A DNA stretch of 64,000 nt from the NCBI RefSeq assembly GCF_014199435.1, contig NZ_JACIJP010000002.1, positions 722,001 through 786,000 of the forward strand, written 5' to 3'. This DNA is from Sphingobium subterraneum. GTDB taxonomy: Bacteria > Pseudomonadota > Alphaproteobacteria > Sphingomonadales > Sphingomonadaceae. Under the pieces are notes generated by a model, which saw only the letters and a list, made by a program, of their open reading frames with translations, was not told the DNA's origin and ran no database searches. Made by a program: the position numbers and the translations under genes. Of this stretch, positions 32,151 through 41,369 are shown one piece after another. How positions within the stretch are numbered: position 1 is the stretch's first letter; each line of letters opens with the position of its first letter.

Positions 32151-33251
32151 ATGTTTTCGAAATCGCTGGGCTTCGTGGTGGTGGCACTGTTGTTCGTGTC
32201 CACCGACGCATCAGCCGGACCGCGCATCAAGGATATCGTTGATATCGAGAATGTTCGGCCCAACCAGCTGATCGGCTATGGGCTGGTGGTGGGCCTTGCA
32301 GGTACGGGCGACAAGATCCGCAACGTGCCGTTCACCGAAGAGTCGATGCAGGCGATGCTGGAACGGATGGGCGTCAACATCCGCAGCGCGCAGATGAAAA
32401 CGCAGAATGTTGCCGCTGTTTCGGTGACGGCGATCATGCCCGCCTTCGCCCGCACAGGATCGCAGATCGATGTACAGGTGTCGGCGCTGGGCGACGCCAC
32501 CAGTCTTCAGGGCGGCACATTGCTGGTCACGGCGCTCAAGGCGATGGATGGGCAGATCTACGCGGTCGCGCAAGGTTCGGTTGCGGTGTCAGGCTTCAAG
32601 GTGCAGGGCGCGGCGGCGAACATCAGCCGGGGCGTGTCGACATCCGCACGGATCGCGGCGGGAGCCATCGTGGAGCGCGAGGTGCCGTTTGCGCTCAAGT
32701 CCGCGACCCGCCTGAAGCTCGCGCTGCGCAACCCGGACTTCACGACCGCGCGCCGGGTCGCGCAGAGCATCAACACGGCCTTTGCGGGATCGGCGGAAAT
32801 GCTCGATCCGTCGACCGTCGAACTGCGCGTGGGATCGGGCTTTGCCGGACCGCTGGTCGATCTCGTCGCACAGATCGAGAATCTTCCCGTCGAGGTCGAT
32901 CAGCCCGCGCGCGTCATCGTGAATGAGGCGGCGGGTACGGTGGTGATGACCGCCGATGTGCGGATCAGCCCTGTCGCCATCGCGCAGGGGGGACTGACGA
33001 TCTCGGTTTCGGAAAACCCGGTGGCGGCCCAGCCCGCGCCGTTGGGCGGCGGGGAAACGACCGTGCTGCCGCGCAGCCAGGTTGCGGTCGACGATGGCGG
33101 TGGCAAGTCGCTGGCGATGGTCGATGGTGCGTCGCTGCGCTCGCTCGTGGGTGGCCTCAACGCGCTTGGCGTATCGCCGCGCGATCTCATCACCATCCTG
33201 CAGGCGCTCCGCACGGCCGGCGCGTTGCAGGCCGATATCGAGGTGCAGTGA
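32151..33251 (+). CDS. flgI: flagellar P-ring protein FlgI
   Basis: A 366-residue periplasmic P-ring subunit. A signal peptide ends near STDASAGP. The mature N-terminus RIKDIVDIENVRPNQLIGYGLVVGLAGTGDK is a textbook FlgI signature; QNVAAVSVTAIMPAFARTGSQIDVQVSALGDATSLQGGTLL follows. The ATG at 32151 has AGGAG at 8 bases; an ATG at 32145 is too close to it. flgJ starts on its last base. Confidence 0.97.
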   Translation: MFSKSLGFVVVALLFVSTDASAGPRIKDIVDIENVRPNQLIGYGLVVGLAGTGDKIRNVPFTEESMQAMLERMGVNIRSAQMKTQNVAAVSVTAIMPAFARTGSQIDVQVSALGDATSLQGGTLLVTALKAMDGQIYAVAQGSVAVSGFKVQGAAANISRGVSTSARIAAGAIVEREVPFALKSATRLKLALRNPDFTTARRVAQSINTAFAGSAEMLDPSTVELRVGSGFAGPLVDLVAQIENLPVEVDQPARVIVNEAAGTVVMTADVRISPVAIAQGGLTISVSENPVAAQPAPLGGGETTVLPRSQVAVDDGGGKSLAMVDGASLRSLVGGLNALGVSPRDLITILQALRTAGALQADIEVQ

Positions 33252-33547
33252 TGGTCGAACCTGTGGGGCACGCACCTGCTCTACCCCCAACCGACGCGAA
33301 AGCGCGGACGGCGGCGCGGGAATTCGAGGCGGTGTTCCTGGGCGAGATGACCCGGCTGATGATGGAGTCGGTGCAGTCCGATAACCAGTTTGGCGGCGGC
33401 CATGGCGAAGACATGTTTCGGGGCGTGCTGGCCGACACGATGGGACGATCGATGGCCGAAAGCCGCACGGCGTCCGGTACAGGCATCGGCATCGCCGATC
33501 AGGTGCTGGCCGAAATCATCCGTTTGCAGAAAGGATCGCAGCCATGA
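33251..33547 (+). CDS. flgJ: rod-binding protein FlgJ (N-terminal domain only)
   Basis: A 98-residue rod-capping protein with FEAVFLGEMTRLMMESVQSDNQFGGGHGEDMFRGVLADTMGRSMAES, the FlgJ N-terminal domain. The muramidase domain found in enterobacterial FlgJ is absent. That is normal in alphaproteobacteria, where a separate lytic enzyme opens the wall. It overlaps flgI by one base and flgN by four. Confidence 0.93.
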   Translation: MVEPVGHAPALPPTDAKARTAAREFEAVFLGEMTRLMMESVQSDNQFGGGHGEDMFRGVLADTMGRSMAESRTASGTGIGIADQVLAEIIRLQKGSQP

Positions 33548-34008
33548 CCAAACCCCTGCCGGAACCCTTGCCCTCTGGCCCGTCTGTGGTTGTTGAGGTG
33601 ATGGATACCCTTTACGCCCTGATCCGCGTGATCGAGGAAGAAAGCGAACGGCTGGCGGTGTCCGGGCCGGTGGCGGACATCGCCGAGCTGGCGCTTGCCA
33701 AGGCGCGGCTCGCGGGGCGGCTCGACGAGATCGGCGCGCGACAGGCGCGGGAAAATCCCCGGTGGATCGAGGCGCTGCCGGAGGGCGAGCGCGGCGCGTT
33801 GATGCAGGCGATCGAGGAACTCAACCGCGCGGCGGTCGTGAACAGCGACGTGCTGGAACGGCAGATCGACCTCTCGAGCGAACTGCTCGGCGCGGTGGGC
33901 AAGGAACTGGAGCGGCTGACCGGGCGGCGGGCCCGGACTTATGGGCGAAGGGGCAAGGTCCGGCAGGCCCATGCCCAGATACCGCTTTCCATCAACACGC
34001 GGCTTTAG
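33544..34008 (+). CDS. flgN: FlgN-like flagellar export chaperone
   Basis: A 154-residue helical protein: a long helix with VMDTLYALIRVIEEESERLAVS, further helices, and the C-terminus YGRRG...IPLSINTRL. That C-terminal form recurs in alphaproteobacterial FlgN-type chaperones, which bind hook-associated proteins FlgK and FlgL. The assignment rests on this and on its place after flgJ. It is convergent with the dsrE-like gene. Confidence 0.7.
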   Translation: MTKPLPEPLPSGPSVVVEVMDTLYALIRVIEEESERLAVSGPVADIAELALAKARLAGRLDEIGARQARENPRWIEALPEGERGALMQAIEELNRAAVVNSDVLERQIDLSSELLGAVGKELERLTGRRARTYGRRGKVRQAHAQIPLSINTRL

Positions 34009-34023
34009 TCCGTCGGCTGCGCT

Positions 34024-34395
34024 TCACACCACCAGCAGTCGATCATCACCGCCGATCCCCTGAAGGAACGACACCGCGCCGCCAATCGCAATGCGCGGGT
34101 CGATCCCGCCCGCATCAAGGTTCGCAAGCGCCAGACCGGTCTGGCACACGGTGATGGCTATGCCGCCCCCAAGCGCTTCGTCAATCAGGTCGGCGAGCGA
34201 AGGAAGGCCCGCAGCGCGGTGATCCCCATCGCGGGGCGGGTCTGTGGCAGGACCGAGCAGGCGGACGGCGTCGAGCTGGAGGAACAGGCTGGCTTCTCCC
34301 CCCAGCGCGCCGTGCGCCATGGCAAGTACGAGTCCGCCACGCAGCCGTTCGGCATCATCGGTGAGCAGGACGAGAGCAAGCCTAGGCGGTTTCAC
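34024..34395 (-). CDS. DsrE/DsrF-like family protein
   Basis: A 123-residue protein with an alternating alpha/beta pattern: LALVLLTDDAERLRGGLVLAMAHGALGGEASLFLQLDAVRLL...SLADLIDEALGGGIAITVCQTGLALANLD. The cysteine in VCQTGL is at the place used by DsrE-fold sulfur carriers. The role is not known; sulfur transfer with the adjacent MoeB/ThiF-like enzyme would make sense. The start is GTG at 34395, overlapping the moeB-like stop by 4 bases. Confidence 0.7.
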   Translation of the reverse strand: MKPPRLALVLLTDDAERLRGGLVLAMAHGALGGEASLFLQLDAVRLLGPATDPPRDGDHRAAGLPSLADLIDEALGGGIAITVCQTGLALANLDAGGIDPRIAIGGAVSFLQGIGGDDRLLVV

Positions 34396-35162
34396 GCCGG
34401 ACAGGGCAGGCTGGCGCAGGCGGGGCAGGCTGGCTCCTTGGGTACACCCAGCGTGCGGAACCGCAGCGAGAGCAGGTCGGCGATGAGCAACTTGCCCGCG
34501 CTGTCCTCGCCAAAGGGAACGAGGGCGCGGATCGCTTCCAGCGCGGCGAGGCTGCCGATCGTGCCGGTAAGGGCACCGAGCACGCCCTGATCGGCGCAGC
34601 TGGCTTCGGCACGGGCGGGGTCTTCGCCGACGAGGCAGCGATAGCAGGGCTGATCCGGCTCCCACCCGCGATAGACGGAGAGCTGCCCCTCGAACTGACC
34701 CACGGCGGCGGAAACGAGCGGGATTCGCAGGGCCGTGGCCGTGTCGCTGACGACGAGCCGGGTCGCGAAATTGTCGCAGCCATCGATGATGACGTCGCTG
34801 TTGCGCAGCAGCGTTTCGGCGTTCTCCGCGTCGATCCGCTGGTTGATCGGCACCAGTTTGACGTCCGGGTTCAGCCGCGCGACGGCGCGCATCGCCGCTT
34901 CTGCCTTGGGCTGGCCAATGTCTTCGATCCCGAACAGGGTCTGACGTTGCAGGTTGGAAAGGTCGACACGGTCGTCGTCGATAACCCGCAGCGTACCGAC
35001 ACCGGCACCCGCGAGAACCTGGATGACCGGGCAGCCGATGCCGCCCGCGCCGATCACGGTGACATGTGCGCCCAACAGCCGAACCTGTCCCGCGCCGCCA
35101 ATTTCCTTGAGGATGATATGGCGGGCGTAGCGATCCAGCTGGTCATCGCGCAGGTCGATCAT
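34392..35162 (-). CDS. moeB: MoeB/ThiF-family adenylyltransferase
   Basis: A 256-residue E1-like enzyme that adenylates the C-terminus of a small sulfur-carrier protein such as MoaD or ThiS. The N-terminus [40 protein letters not shown] holds the nucleotide loop. Two zinc CxxC pairs are present, in CYRCL and [13 protein letters not shown] is the active-site region. MoeB and ThiF cannot be told apart by sequence alone. It sits between dut and the dsrE-like gene, overlapping both by 4 bases. Confidence 0.9.
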   Translation of the reverse strand: MIDLRDDQLDRYARHIILKEIGGAGQVRLLGAHVTVIGAGGIGCPVIQVLAGAGVGTLRVIDDDRVDLSNLQRQTLFGIEDIGQPKAEAAMRAVARLNPDVKLVPINQRIDAENAETLLRNSDVIIDGCDNFATRLVVSDTATALRIPLVSAAVGQFEGQLSVYRGWEPDQPCYRCLVGEDPARAEASCADQGVLGALTGTIGSLAALEAIRALVPFGEDSAGKLLIADLLSLRFRTLGVPKEPACPACASLPCPA

Positions 35163-35614
35163 CCGCTTTTCACTCCCGTCGATCCGAAACCTCCCAAACC
35201 CCGCACCGTATCGTCCAGTTCCGGGACTTCGGAAAAGCGCGCCATCTGGACCGGAGCGGCGACAAGCTGCGCGATCCGGTCGCCCCGGCGGATGGCGAAG
35301 CTGTCCTGCCCCAGATTGATCATGATGATCTTGAGCTCACCGCGATAGTCGCTGTCGATCGTGCCAGGCGTGTTGGGTAGCGAAATTCCGTGCTTGAGGG
35401 CAAGGCCCGAGCGCGGCCGCACCTGGATCTCGTACCCTGCCGGAATGGCGAATGCGAAGCCGGTGGCGACAGCGTGGCGGCCGCCGGGCGCCAGATCCAC
35501 ATCCTCCGCCGCGACGACATCCATGCCCGCCGCCCCGTCGGTTGCGTAAGCAGGGAGCGGCAGCCCCTCGCCATGGGGCAGGCGCTTGAGGGCAATGGTG
35601 ATCGGGGCGGTCAT
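35159..35614 (-). CDS. dut: dUTP diphosphatase
   Basis: A 151-residue trimeric dUTPase that makes dUMP and keeps uracil out of DNA. All five motifs are present: [10 protein letters not shown] (1), [11 protein letters not shown] (2), [16 protein letters not shown] (3), [10 protein letters not shown] (4) and the C-terminal [10 protein letters not shown] (5). It overlaps coaBC by ATGA, the common dfp-dut arrangement. Confidence 0.97.
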   Translation of the reverse strand: MTAPITIALKRLPHGEGLPLPAYATDGAAGMDVVAAEDVDLAPGGRHAVATGFAFAIPAGYEIQVRPRSGLALKHGISLPNTPGTIDSDYRGELKIIMINLGQDSFAIRRGDRIAQLVAAPVQMARFSEVPELDDTVRGLGGFGSTGVKSG

Positions 35615-36855
35615 GCGGGGTCTTTCAGATGATCGGCGATACGGGTGACGAGACGTGTGGCGACAGCATCCTTGGGCAGGTCCTCCCAGCTTTCGACGTC
35701 GCTTTTCGTGATCAGGTGAATGCGGTTGCGGTCCCCGCCCATCACATTCCCGGACACGTCGTTGGCGACGATCATGTCGCACCCCTTCCGGGCAAGCTTC
35801 GCCTGCGCGTGGGCGACAACGTTCTCGGTCTCCGCCGCGAAACCGACCAACAGGCGCGGGCGGCGCGCGGAGATGGCGAGCGTCGCCAGGATATCGGGAT
35901 TTTCGGTCAGGGCGAGCGGGGAGGGCGCGCCAGTGCCATCCTTCTTGATCTTCTGGCCGCTGGCATCGGCGGTACGCCAGTCCGCCACGGCCGCCACCAA
36001 TATTGCGGCGTCAGCGGGCAGCGCCTGTTCGACGGCGGTGAGCATGTCGCGGGCTGTCTCCACGTCCACCCGGTCGACGCCGCGCGGAGTCTGCAGAGCG
36101 ACCGGACCCGCCACAAGCGTGACGCGGGCGCCCGCGTCGGCGGCAGCACGCGCGATGGCGAAACCCTGCTTGCCCGACGAGCGGTTGGCGATGTAGCGCA
36201 CCGGATCGATCGGCTCGTGTGTCGGGCCGGCGGTGACGAGGATATGCTTGCCGATAAGCGGACGGCTCGCCTCGGTCAGCAGGCGCGGAGGCGGCATGGG
36301 GATTGCCGTGTCGCACCCCGCACTCAGCATGCGCTTGATTTCGCCGACAATGGCGGGCGGTTCAGGCAGGCGGCCTTCACCCCATTCGCCGCAGGCCATT
36401 GCGCCGCTGTCGGGCTGCATGATGGCAACGCCATCGGCGGCAAGCTGCGCCAGATTGCGCCGGGTCGCGGGATGCTCCCACATACGCACGTTCATCGCTG
36501 GAACAGCGAGCACGGGTTTGTCGGTGGCGAGCAGGATCGTGGTGGCGAGATCGTCCGCAATCCCCGCCGCCATCTTGGCGAGGATGTTGGCCGTGGCGGG
36601 GCAGACGACGATCAGGTCCGCCTGCCGCGAGAGCTGGATATGACCGATCTCGCGCTCTTCCTTGAGGTCGAACATGTCGCCATAGACATGGTCCTCCGTC
36701 ATGACGCCGAGCGACAGCGGCGTGACGAACTCCGACGCGCTCTGCGTCATTACCGCGCGGACAGCGAGCCCTTCGCGCTTCAGCAGGCGGACCAGTTCGA
36801 GCGACTTGTACGCCGCTATGCCGCCGGAGACGATGAGAAGGATGCGCTGGGTCAT
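35611..36855 (-). CDS. coaBC: bifunctional phosphopantothenoylcysteine decarboxylase / phosphopantothenate-cysteine ligase
   Basis: Carries out two steps of coenzyme A synthesis; 414 residues. The N-terminal CoaC half has the flavin and active-site regions [34 protein letters not shown] and the substrate-clamp cysteine in [17 protein letters not shown]. The CoaB half starts about residue 190 with [29 protein letters not shown] and contains [10 protein letters not shown] and IVANDVSG. It overlaps dut downstream and hepT upstream by 4 bases each. Confidence 0.96.
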   Translation of the reverse strand: MTQRILLIVSGGIAAYKSLELVRLLKREGLAVRAVMTQSASEFVTPLSLGVMTEDHVYGDMFDLKEEREIGHIQLSRQADLIVVCPATANILAKMAAGIADDLATTILLATDKPVLAVPAMNVRMWEHPATRRNLAQLAADGVAIMQPDSGAMACGEWGEGRLPEPPAIVGEIKRMLSAGCDTAIPMPPPRLLTEASRPLIGKHILVTAGPTHEPIDPVRYIANRSSGKQGFAIARAAADAGARVTLVAGPVALQTPRGVDRVDVETARDMLTAVEQALPADAAILVAAVADWRTADASGQKIKKDGTGAPSPLALTENPDILATLAISARRPRLLVGFAAETENVVAHAQAKLARKGCDMIVANDVSGNVMGGDRNRIHLITKSDVESWEDLPKDAVATRLVTRIADHLKDPA

Positions 36856-37202
36856 GGTTCCAACCTTGCCAATTCCGTGCGGCAGACATGTTCCAGAGTA
36901 TCAAGTTGCGAGGTAGCCGTTTGCCAAATGCGGAGCGGACTGACCCGCATATATTCATGGGCGATAATATTGCGCATCCCGTAAATCTGCTGCCACGGAA
37001 TATCCGGATGCCGCGCCTTGAGCGCGTCAGTCAGCTTGTTGCTTTCTTCACCGATCATCGAAAGCCGGTATGAGAGGAGATCGATGTCGTCCCAGTCATC
37101 CGCAAAGCTTTCAAGCGATGTCTTGGCCAGACGCGTCCGGATACGCCCGATTAAAAGCAGGATGACGGACAGTCTTGCGGGATCGCGTTGCTCTTTTTCC
37201 AT
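36852..37202 (-). CDS. hepT: HepT-like toxin (HEPN ribonuclease)
   Basis: A 116-residue HEPN-domain protein of the HepT/DUF86 family, the toxin of MntA-HepT modules, thought to cleave RNA. The R-x4-H-x-Y motif is complete in MRNIIAHEYMR, about 77 residues in. The helices WDDIDLLSYRLSMIGEESNKLTDAL fit. The ATG at 37202 overlaps the mntA stop by one base (TGATG). Its own stop overlaps the coaBC start as ATGA, so the toxin is translationally linked to an essential gene. Confidence 0.9.
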   Translation of the reverse strand: MEKEQRDPARLSVILLLIGRIRTRLAKTSLESFADDWDDIDLLSYRLSMIGEESNKLTDALKARHPDIPWQQIYGMRNIIAHEYMRVSPLRIWQTATSQLDTLEHVCRTELARLEP

Positions 37203-37498
37203 CAAAAAACGCGTACCATATCGGGCGCGGCGTGCCGCTCAATCCGAGGATAAAGGCAGGCGCTTTCCACGAGATCAACCCGCGCACCAAGGATGGCTTC
37301 GAGATGCTGCTGCATGCCAATGAAATCGAGCAGACCGATCGGCTCTCCGTCTTTCAGGTCGCAGGACAAATCCACATCCGACCCCGCCCCCGCTTCGCCT
37401 CGCGCGGTCGAGCCGAAGAGGTAAAGTGCAGACATGCCGGCCGCGCGCAATTCGGCTTCGTGAGCCCTGATGCGGGTGATGGCTTCCTCGCGGGTCAT
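37202..37498 (-). CDS. mntA: MntA-like nucleotidyltransferase antitoxin
   Basis: A 98-residue minimal nucleotidyltransferase. LYLFGSTARGEAGAGSDVDLSCDL has the full GS-x10-D-x-D active site. Proteins of this type neutralise HepT by adding AMP to a tyrosine near its active site. The ATG at 37498 (MTREEAITRIRAHEAEL) fits the family length; the frame is open for 37 more codons. It follows ubiB by 38 bases on the same strand and overlaps hepT by one base. Confidence 0.9.
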   Translation of the reverse strand: MTREEAITRIRAHEAELRAAGMSALYLFGSTARGEAGAGSDVDLSCDLKDGEPIGLLDFIGMQQHLEAILGARVDLVESACLYPRIERHAAPDMVRVF

Positions 37499-37536
37499 AT
37501 GGGTTAGATAAGGCGAAACGCTGGCGAACGCCAGTG

Positions 37537-39081
37537 CTACAGGCCGAACATCCGCATCGCCATCGCGCCAAGGGCCGCCGCGACAATCGCAACGCCTGCG
37601 TATTTCCACGCGCGGCCCGCATGGTCGACGCGTATCAGGCGGATCTCGGGAAGCGGGGGGGCGGGCGGTGCGCCGCCGGGATCGGGGAAGTGGTCCTCGA
37701 TCCGGCGGACGAGATCAGGCAGGCGCTGGAGCGTGCGCCAGTTCAGGATCAGGCTGTCGGCCAGCTTCGCTTCTGGCCCCAGTTCGTCGCGCAACCAGCC
37801 CGATACATAGGGTCCGCTCGTCTCCCACATATTAATGTCCGGATCGAGCGCGGTCGCTACACCTTCGACCATCACCATCGTCTTTTGCAGGAGGAGGAGG
37901 TGCGGCTGGGTCTGCATGTCGAAATCGCGCGTAATCGCGAACAGGCCGTCGAGCATCTGGCCGACGGACAGCTCCTTGACCGGCTTGCCGCGCATTGGCT
38001 CGCCCACCGCGCGGAGCGCGGTCGCGAACTCCGCGACGTTGTGATGCGATGGCACATATTGCGCCTCGAAATGGATTTCGGCGACGCGGCGGTAATTGCC
38101 CGTAATCAGGCCGTAGAGAATCTCGGCGAGCCACATGCGCGCGCGGCGGTCGATCCGCCCCATGATGCCGAAGTCGATGGCCGCGATCTTGCCATCCGGC
38201 GTGACGAACAGATTGCCCTGGTGCATGTCCGCGTGGAAAAAGCCTTCGGCGATCGCCTGACGCAGAAAGGTGTTGACCAGGCGCGCCGCCAGGATGCGGG
38301 TATCGTGCCCGGCAGCGATGATGGCGGCACGGTCGGAAATCTTGATCCCGTCGATCCACTCCATCGTCATGACGCGCCCGGATGTGCGGTCCCAGTCGAT
38401 GGCCGGGATCATATAGCCCGGTTCGGCCTGCATCGCTTCGGCAAGTTCAGAGGCGGAGGCGGCTTCCCGGCGCAGGTCGAGTTCGCGCGCGGTCCAGCGT
38501 TTGAGGTTCGCGATCACCATACGGGGACGCAGGCGCGCGGCTTCCCCCCCCAGTTGTTCCAGATGCGCGGCCGCCCATTCATAGGTCTCGATGTCACGGG
38601 CGAACTGCTCCGCGACGCCGGGGCGCAGCACTTTTACCGCGACATCGCGGCCTTCTAGCGTCGTAGCGCGGTGGACCTGCGCGATGGATGCTGCGCCGAC
38701 CGGCATCTCGTCGATCCGGGCGTAGAGCGTTTCGAGCGGGCGGCCCAGCGCGGTCTCGATCTGCGCGCGGATGGCGGGAAAGGGCAGCGGCGGCAGCGCG
38801 TCCTGAAGGCTCAGCAGATCACGGGCCGCCACTTCGCCGACCAGATCGGGCCGGGTCGCAAGAGTCTGGCCGAGCTTGATGGCGGCCGGGCCGATGGACT
38901 GAAACGCGACGGCATAACGTGGTTCCTTCGGCACGCGCGCGCCGATGCGGGCGATACGCACGAGGCGACGGACCGGCGCAGGGGTGAGCGGATCGCGCTC
39001 AATTCCCATCAGCGCGCCATGGCGGGCGAGCGTGCGGCCCCATTTCAGCAACCGCCAAAGATGCGTGACGTGGGAGGTCAT
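37537..39081 (-). CDS. ubiB: ubiquinone biosynthesis protein UbiB (ABC1-family atypical kinase)
   Basis: A 514-residue atypical kinase/ATPase needed for ubiquinone synthesis at the membrane. The family motif KxGQ is seen in GPAAIKLGQTLATRPD, followed by GAASIAQVHRATTLEGRDVAVKVLRPG (Ala-rich loop and nucleotide lysine), GFFHADMHQGNLF and AIDFGIMG (metal Asp). Two hydrophobic helices lie at the extreme C-terminus. ubiE is 19 bases upstream. The ATG at 39081 is chosen. Confidence 0.96.
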   Translation of the reverse strand: MTSHVTHLWRLLKWGRTLARHGALMGIERDPLTPAPVRRLVRIARIGARVPKEPRYAVAFQSIGPAAIKLGQTLATRPDLVGEVAARDLLSLQDALPPLPFPAIRAQIETALGRPLETLYARIDEMPVGAASIAQVHRATTLEGRDVAVKVLRPGVAEQFARDIETYEWAAAHLEQLGGEAARLRPRMVIANLKRWTARELDLRREAASASELAEAMQAEPGYMIPAIDWDRTSGRVMTMEWIDGIKISDRAAIIAAGHDTRILAARLVNTFLRQAIAEGFFHADMHQGNLFVTPDGKIAAIDFGIMGRIDRRARMWLAEILYGLITGNYRRVAEIHFEAQYVPSHHNVAEFATALRAVGEPMRGKPVKELSVGQMLDGLFAITRDFDMQTQPHLLLLQKTMVMVEGVATALDPDINMWETSGPYVSGWLRDELGPEAKLADSLILNWRTLQRLPDLVRRIEDHFPDPGGAPPAPPLPEIRLIRVDHAGRAWKYAGVAIVAAALGAMAMRMFGL

Positions 39082-39100
39082 GCCCGCCGGATGCTCATGT

Positions 39101-39832
39101 TCAAATTTTCCAGCCGCTGTGGATCGCGACAAGGCCGCCCAAGATCGGTTCCACCTTCGTCTGCGCGAACCCGGCGGCGCGGATCATCCGTTCGAACTCC
39201 GGCATGGGTGGGAAGCGGCGGATCGATTCGATCAGATAGCGATAGCTCTCCGCATCCCCGGCGAGCATCTTGCCAAGCTGCGGGACGGCATGATGCGAAT
39301 AGGCGTCGTACACTTCCGAAAAGCCCGGCCAGGTCGTGCTTGAAAATTCGAGACAGAAAAAACGTCCGCCGAACCGCAGGACACGGTGCGCTTCGGCCAG
39401 CGCCTTATCAATATGGGTGACGTTGCGGATGCCGAACGCGATCGTATAGGCATCGAAGCGGCGGTCGGCAAAGGTCAGTTGCTCGGCATTCTGTTCCGAC
39501 CATGCGAGGCCGTCGATCCCGCGCTTCGTTGCGCGTTCCTGCCCCACGCCGAGCATGTCGGGGTTGATGTCCGCCACGGTGACCTGCGCGCCATGCCGGG
39601 CGAGGCGAAACGCGATGTCGCCCGTGCCGCCCGCCATGTCGAGAATCGCCTCACCGGCCTGCGGCTTCACCCGGCGGACAAACTGGTCCTTCCACAACCT
39701 GTGCGCGCCGCCGGACATGGCGTCGTTCATCAGATCGTATTTCGCCGCAACGCTGGAAAAGACCGAGCGGACCATGCCCGCCTTTTCGTCTGCGTCCACA
39801 TCCCGGTAGCCGAAGGAAACTGTTTCGCTCAT
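39101..39832 (-). CDS. ubiE: demethylmenaquinone/ubiquinone C-methyltransferase UbiE
   Basis: A SAM-dependent methyltransferase of quinone synthesis, 243 residues. VRSVFSSVAAKYDLMNDAMSGGAHRLWKD is the UbiE signature 1, LDMAGGTGDIAFRLA the SAM-binding motif I, and FGIRNVTHIDKALAEAHRVLRFGG signature 2. It heads the ubiE-ubiB series and is divergent from mutM. Confidence 0.97.
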   Translation of the reverse strand: MSETVSFGYRDVDADEKAGMVRSVFSSVAAKYDLMNDAMSGGAHRLWKDQFVRRVKPQAGEAILDMAGGTGDIAFRLARHGAQVTVADINPDMLGVGQERATKRGIDGLAWSEQNAEQLTFADRRFDAYTIAFGIRNVTHIDKALAEAHRVLRFGGRFFCLEFSSTTWPGFSEVYDAYSHHAVPQLGKMLAGDAESYRYLIESIRRFPPMPEFERMIRAAGFAQTKVEPILGGLVAIHSGWKI

Positions 39833-39888
39833 AGCCTCGCCACTAGCCGAGTCTTGCCGCATCCGCAAAGGCTGTTAAGCGCAAGAGG

Positions 39889-40701
39889 ATGCCAGAGCTT
39901 CCCGAAGTCGAAACCACCGTCGCCGGATTGCGATCCGTGCTGGATGGCCAGCTGATCGTCCGTGTCGAGCCGCGCCGGGCGGACCTGCGCATTCCGTTCC
40001 CCGCCGATCTGCGTCAGCGGATGACGGGCGCGCGTGTGACGTCCCTTTCCCGCCGCGCCAAATATGGTCTGATCATGACCGACCGCGACGATGTGCTGAT
40101 CTTTCATCTGGGCATGTCCGGCCGCTGGCGGGTGGACCCGGCAGACATGGGCACGCACGATCATCTGGTGCTGGAGACCGGTCACGGCCGGGTCCTGGCG
40201 CTGCACGACCCCCGCCGATTCGGCTTTGTTGATCTGGTACGCGGTGACACACTTGCCGATTATCCGCCCTTCACGCGCATGGGACCGGAGCCGCTGGGGC
40301 CGACATTCACGGCTGCCACCCTGCAACAGGCGTTGAAAGGCAAGACGGTGGCGATCAAGCTGGCGCTGCTCGACCAGCGGGTCGTGGCGGGGCTGGGCAA
40401 TATCTATGTGTGCGAGGCGCTGAATCTTGCGGGCATCGCGCCGGGCACCGCCGCCGGGCGGATCGGCATCGCGCGGCTCAAGCGGCTGGTCGAGGCCGTG
40501 CAGGCCGTGCTGACCAGTGCGATTCGGGCAGGGGGATCGACCCTGCGCGATTATGCGCGACCCGATGGCGAGTTGGGCTATTTCTCCAAGCAATGGCGCG
40601 TCTATGGGCGGGAAGGCGAGCCATGCCCCTGTGGCGGCACCGTCGAGCGGCGGACGGAGGGCGGGCGGTCGACCTTCTGGTGCCGGTCCTGCCAGAAATA
40701 G
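39889..40701 (+). CDS. mutM: formamidopyrimidine-DNA glycosylase
   Basis: A base-excision repair enzyme that removes 8-oxoguanine; 270 residues. The N-terminal MPELPEVETT supplies the catalytic proline and glutamate. RRAKYGL has the beta-elimination lysine, GLGNIYVCEAL the helix-2-turn-helix, and the C-terminus is a four-cysteine zinc finger (CPCGG...CRSC) with R in GGRSTFWC. It lies upstream of rpsT. Confidence 0.97.
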   Translation: MPELPEVETTVAGLRSVLDGQLIVRVEPRRADLRIPFPADLRQRMTGARVTSLSRRAKYGLIMTDRDDVLIFHLGMSGRWRVDPADMGTHDHLVLETGHGRVLALHDPRRFGFVDLVRGDTLADYPPFTRMGPEPLGPTFTAATLQQALKGKTVAIKLALLDQRVVAGLGNIYVCEALNLAGIAPGTAAGRIGIARLKRLVEAVQAVLTSAIRAGGSTLRDYARPDGELGYFSKQWRVYGREGEPCPCGGTVERRTEGGRSTFWCRSCQK

Positions 40702-40720
40702 AGGAAAACCCGGCTTGCGG

Positions 40721-40749
40721 TTGACGCGCTCCGGCGAAATGATTATGGG
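40721..40749 (+). promoter_or_regulatory. promoter of rpsT
   Basis: TTGACG (40721-40726) and TATGGG (40744-40749) are 17 bases apart, about 70 bases upstream of the rpsT start and just after the mutM stop. Confidence 0.5.
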
Positions 40750-40821
40750 GCACGGCTTCACGAGTCAGGTTGGGTCTGTCCTCCCGGCTCTCATCCGCAT
40801 CTACATGGGTTTTTGAGAACA

Positions 40822-41085
40822 ATGGCCAATACGCCGCAGGCAAAAAAGCGCATCCGTCGCAACGAACGTCGCGCAGAGATCAACGGTAACCGCATCGGAC
40901 GCATCCGGACGCTGGTGAAGAAGGTCGAGAGCGCCGTAGCGGCCGGTGACAAGGCGGCTGCCGTATCGGCCCTTCAGACCGTTCAGCCGGAACTGGCACG
41001 GGGCGTCGCCCGGGGTGTGCTGCACAAGAACACCGCTGCGCGCAAGTTCAGCCGCCTGACCAAGGCCGTCGTCGCGCTCGCCTGA
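40822..41085 (+). CDS. rpsT: 30S ribosomal protein S20
   Basis: An 87-residue S20, a helical 16S rRNA binder. [23 protein letters not shown] and the C-terminal [19 protein letters not shown] are diagnostic. It stands alone between its own promoter and a terminator, upstream of dnaA. Confidence 0.97.
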   Translation: MANTPQAKKRIRRNERRAEINGNRIGRIRTLVKKVESAVAAGDKAAAVSALQTVQPELARGVARGVLHKNTAARKFSRLTKAVVALA

Positions 41086-41107
41086 GCTGCTGCGCACCGC
41101 AAGAATG

Positions 41108-41141
41108 AAAAGGCTCGCCGGGCAACCGGGCGGGCCTTTTT
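41108..41141 (+). terminator. Rho-independent terminator of rpsT
   Basis: AAAAGGCTCGCC pairs with GGGCGGGCCTTTT (one G-T pair) around a GGGCAACC-type loop, ending in five T. It lies 23 bases after the rpsT stop. Confidence 0.85.
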
Positions 41142-41369
41142 GCTGTGTACCGTTCATTGGCCGACCACCAAACGAGTCGGCTCTGGAACAAATGAAGGAC
41201 AGATGAAAAGCGATATCCGGCTCAGGCTCAGTACTCTGGGCTGCCCAAAAAAGAGGCAGGGAAGAAAGCTCAGGAGTTGTGCTGATTCGCCGCGCCTGCG
41301 AACACAGGCCTTATAAAAAAACGTTGTATTTCAATGTGTTATTTACAATACGCGCATTTCTGCGGGCTT

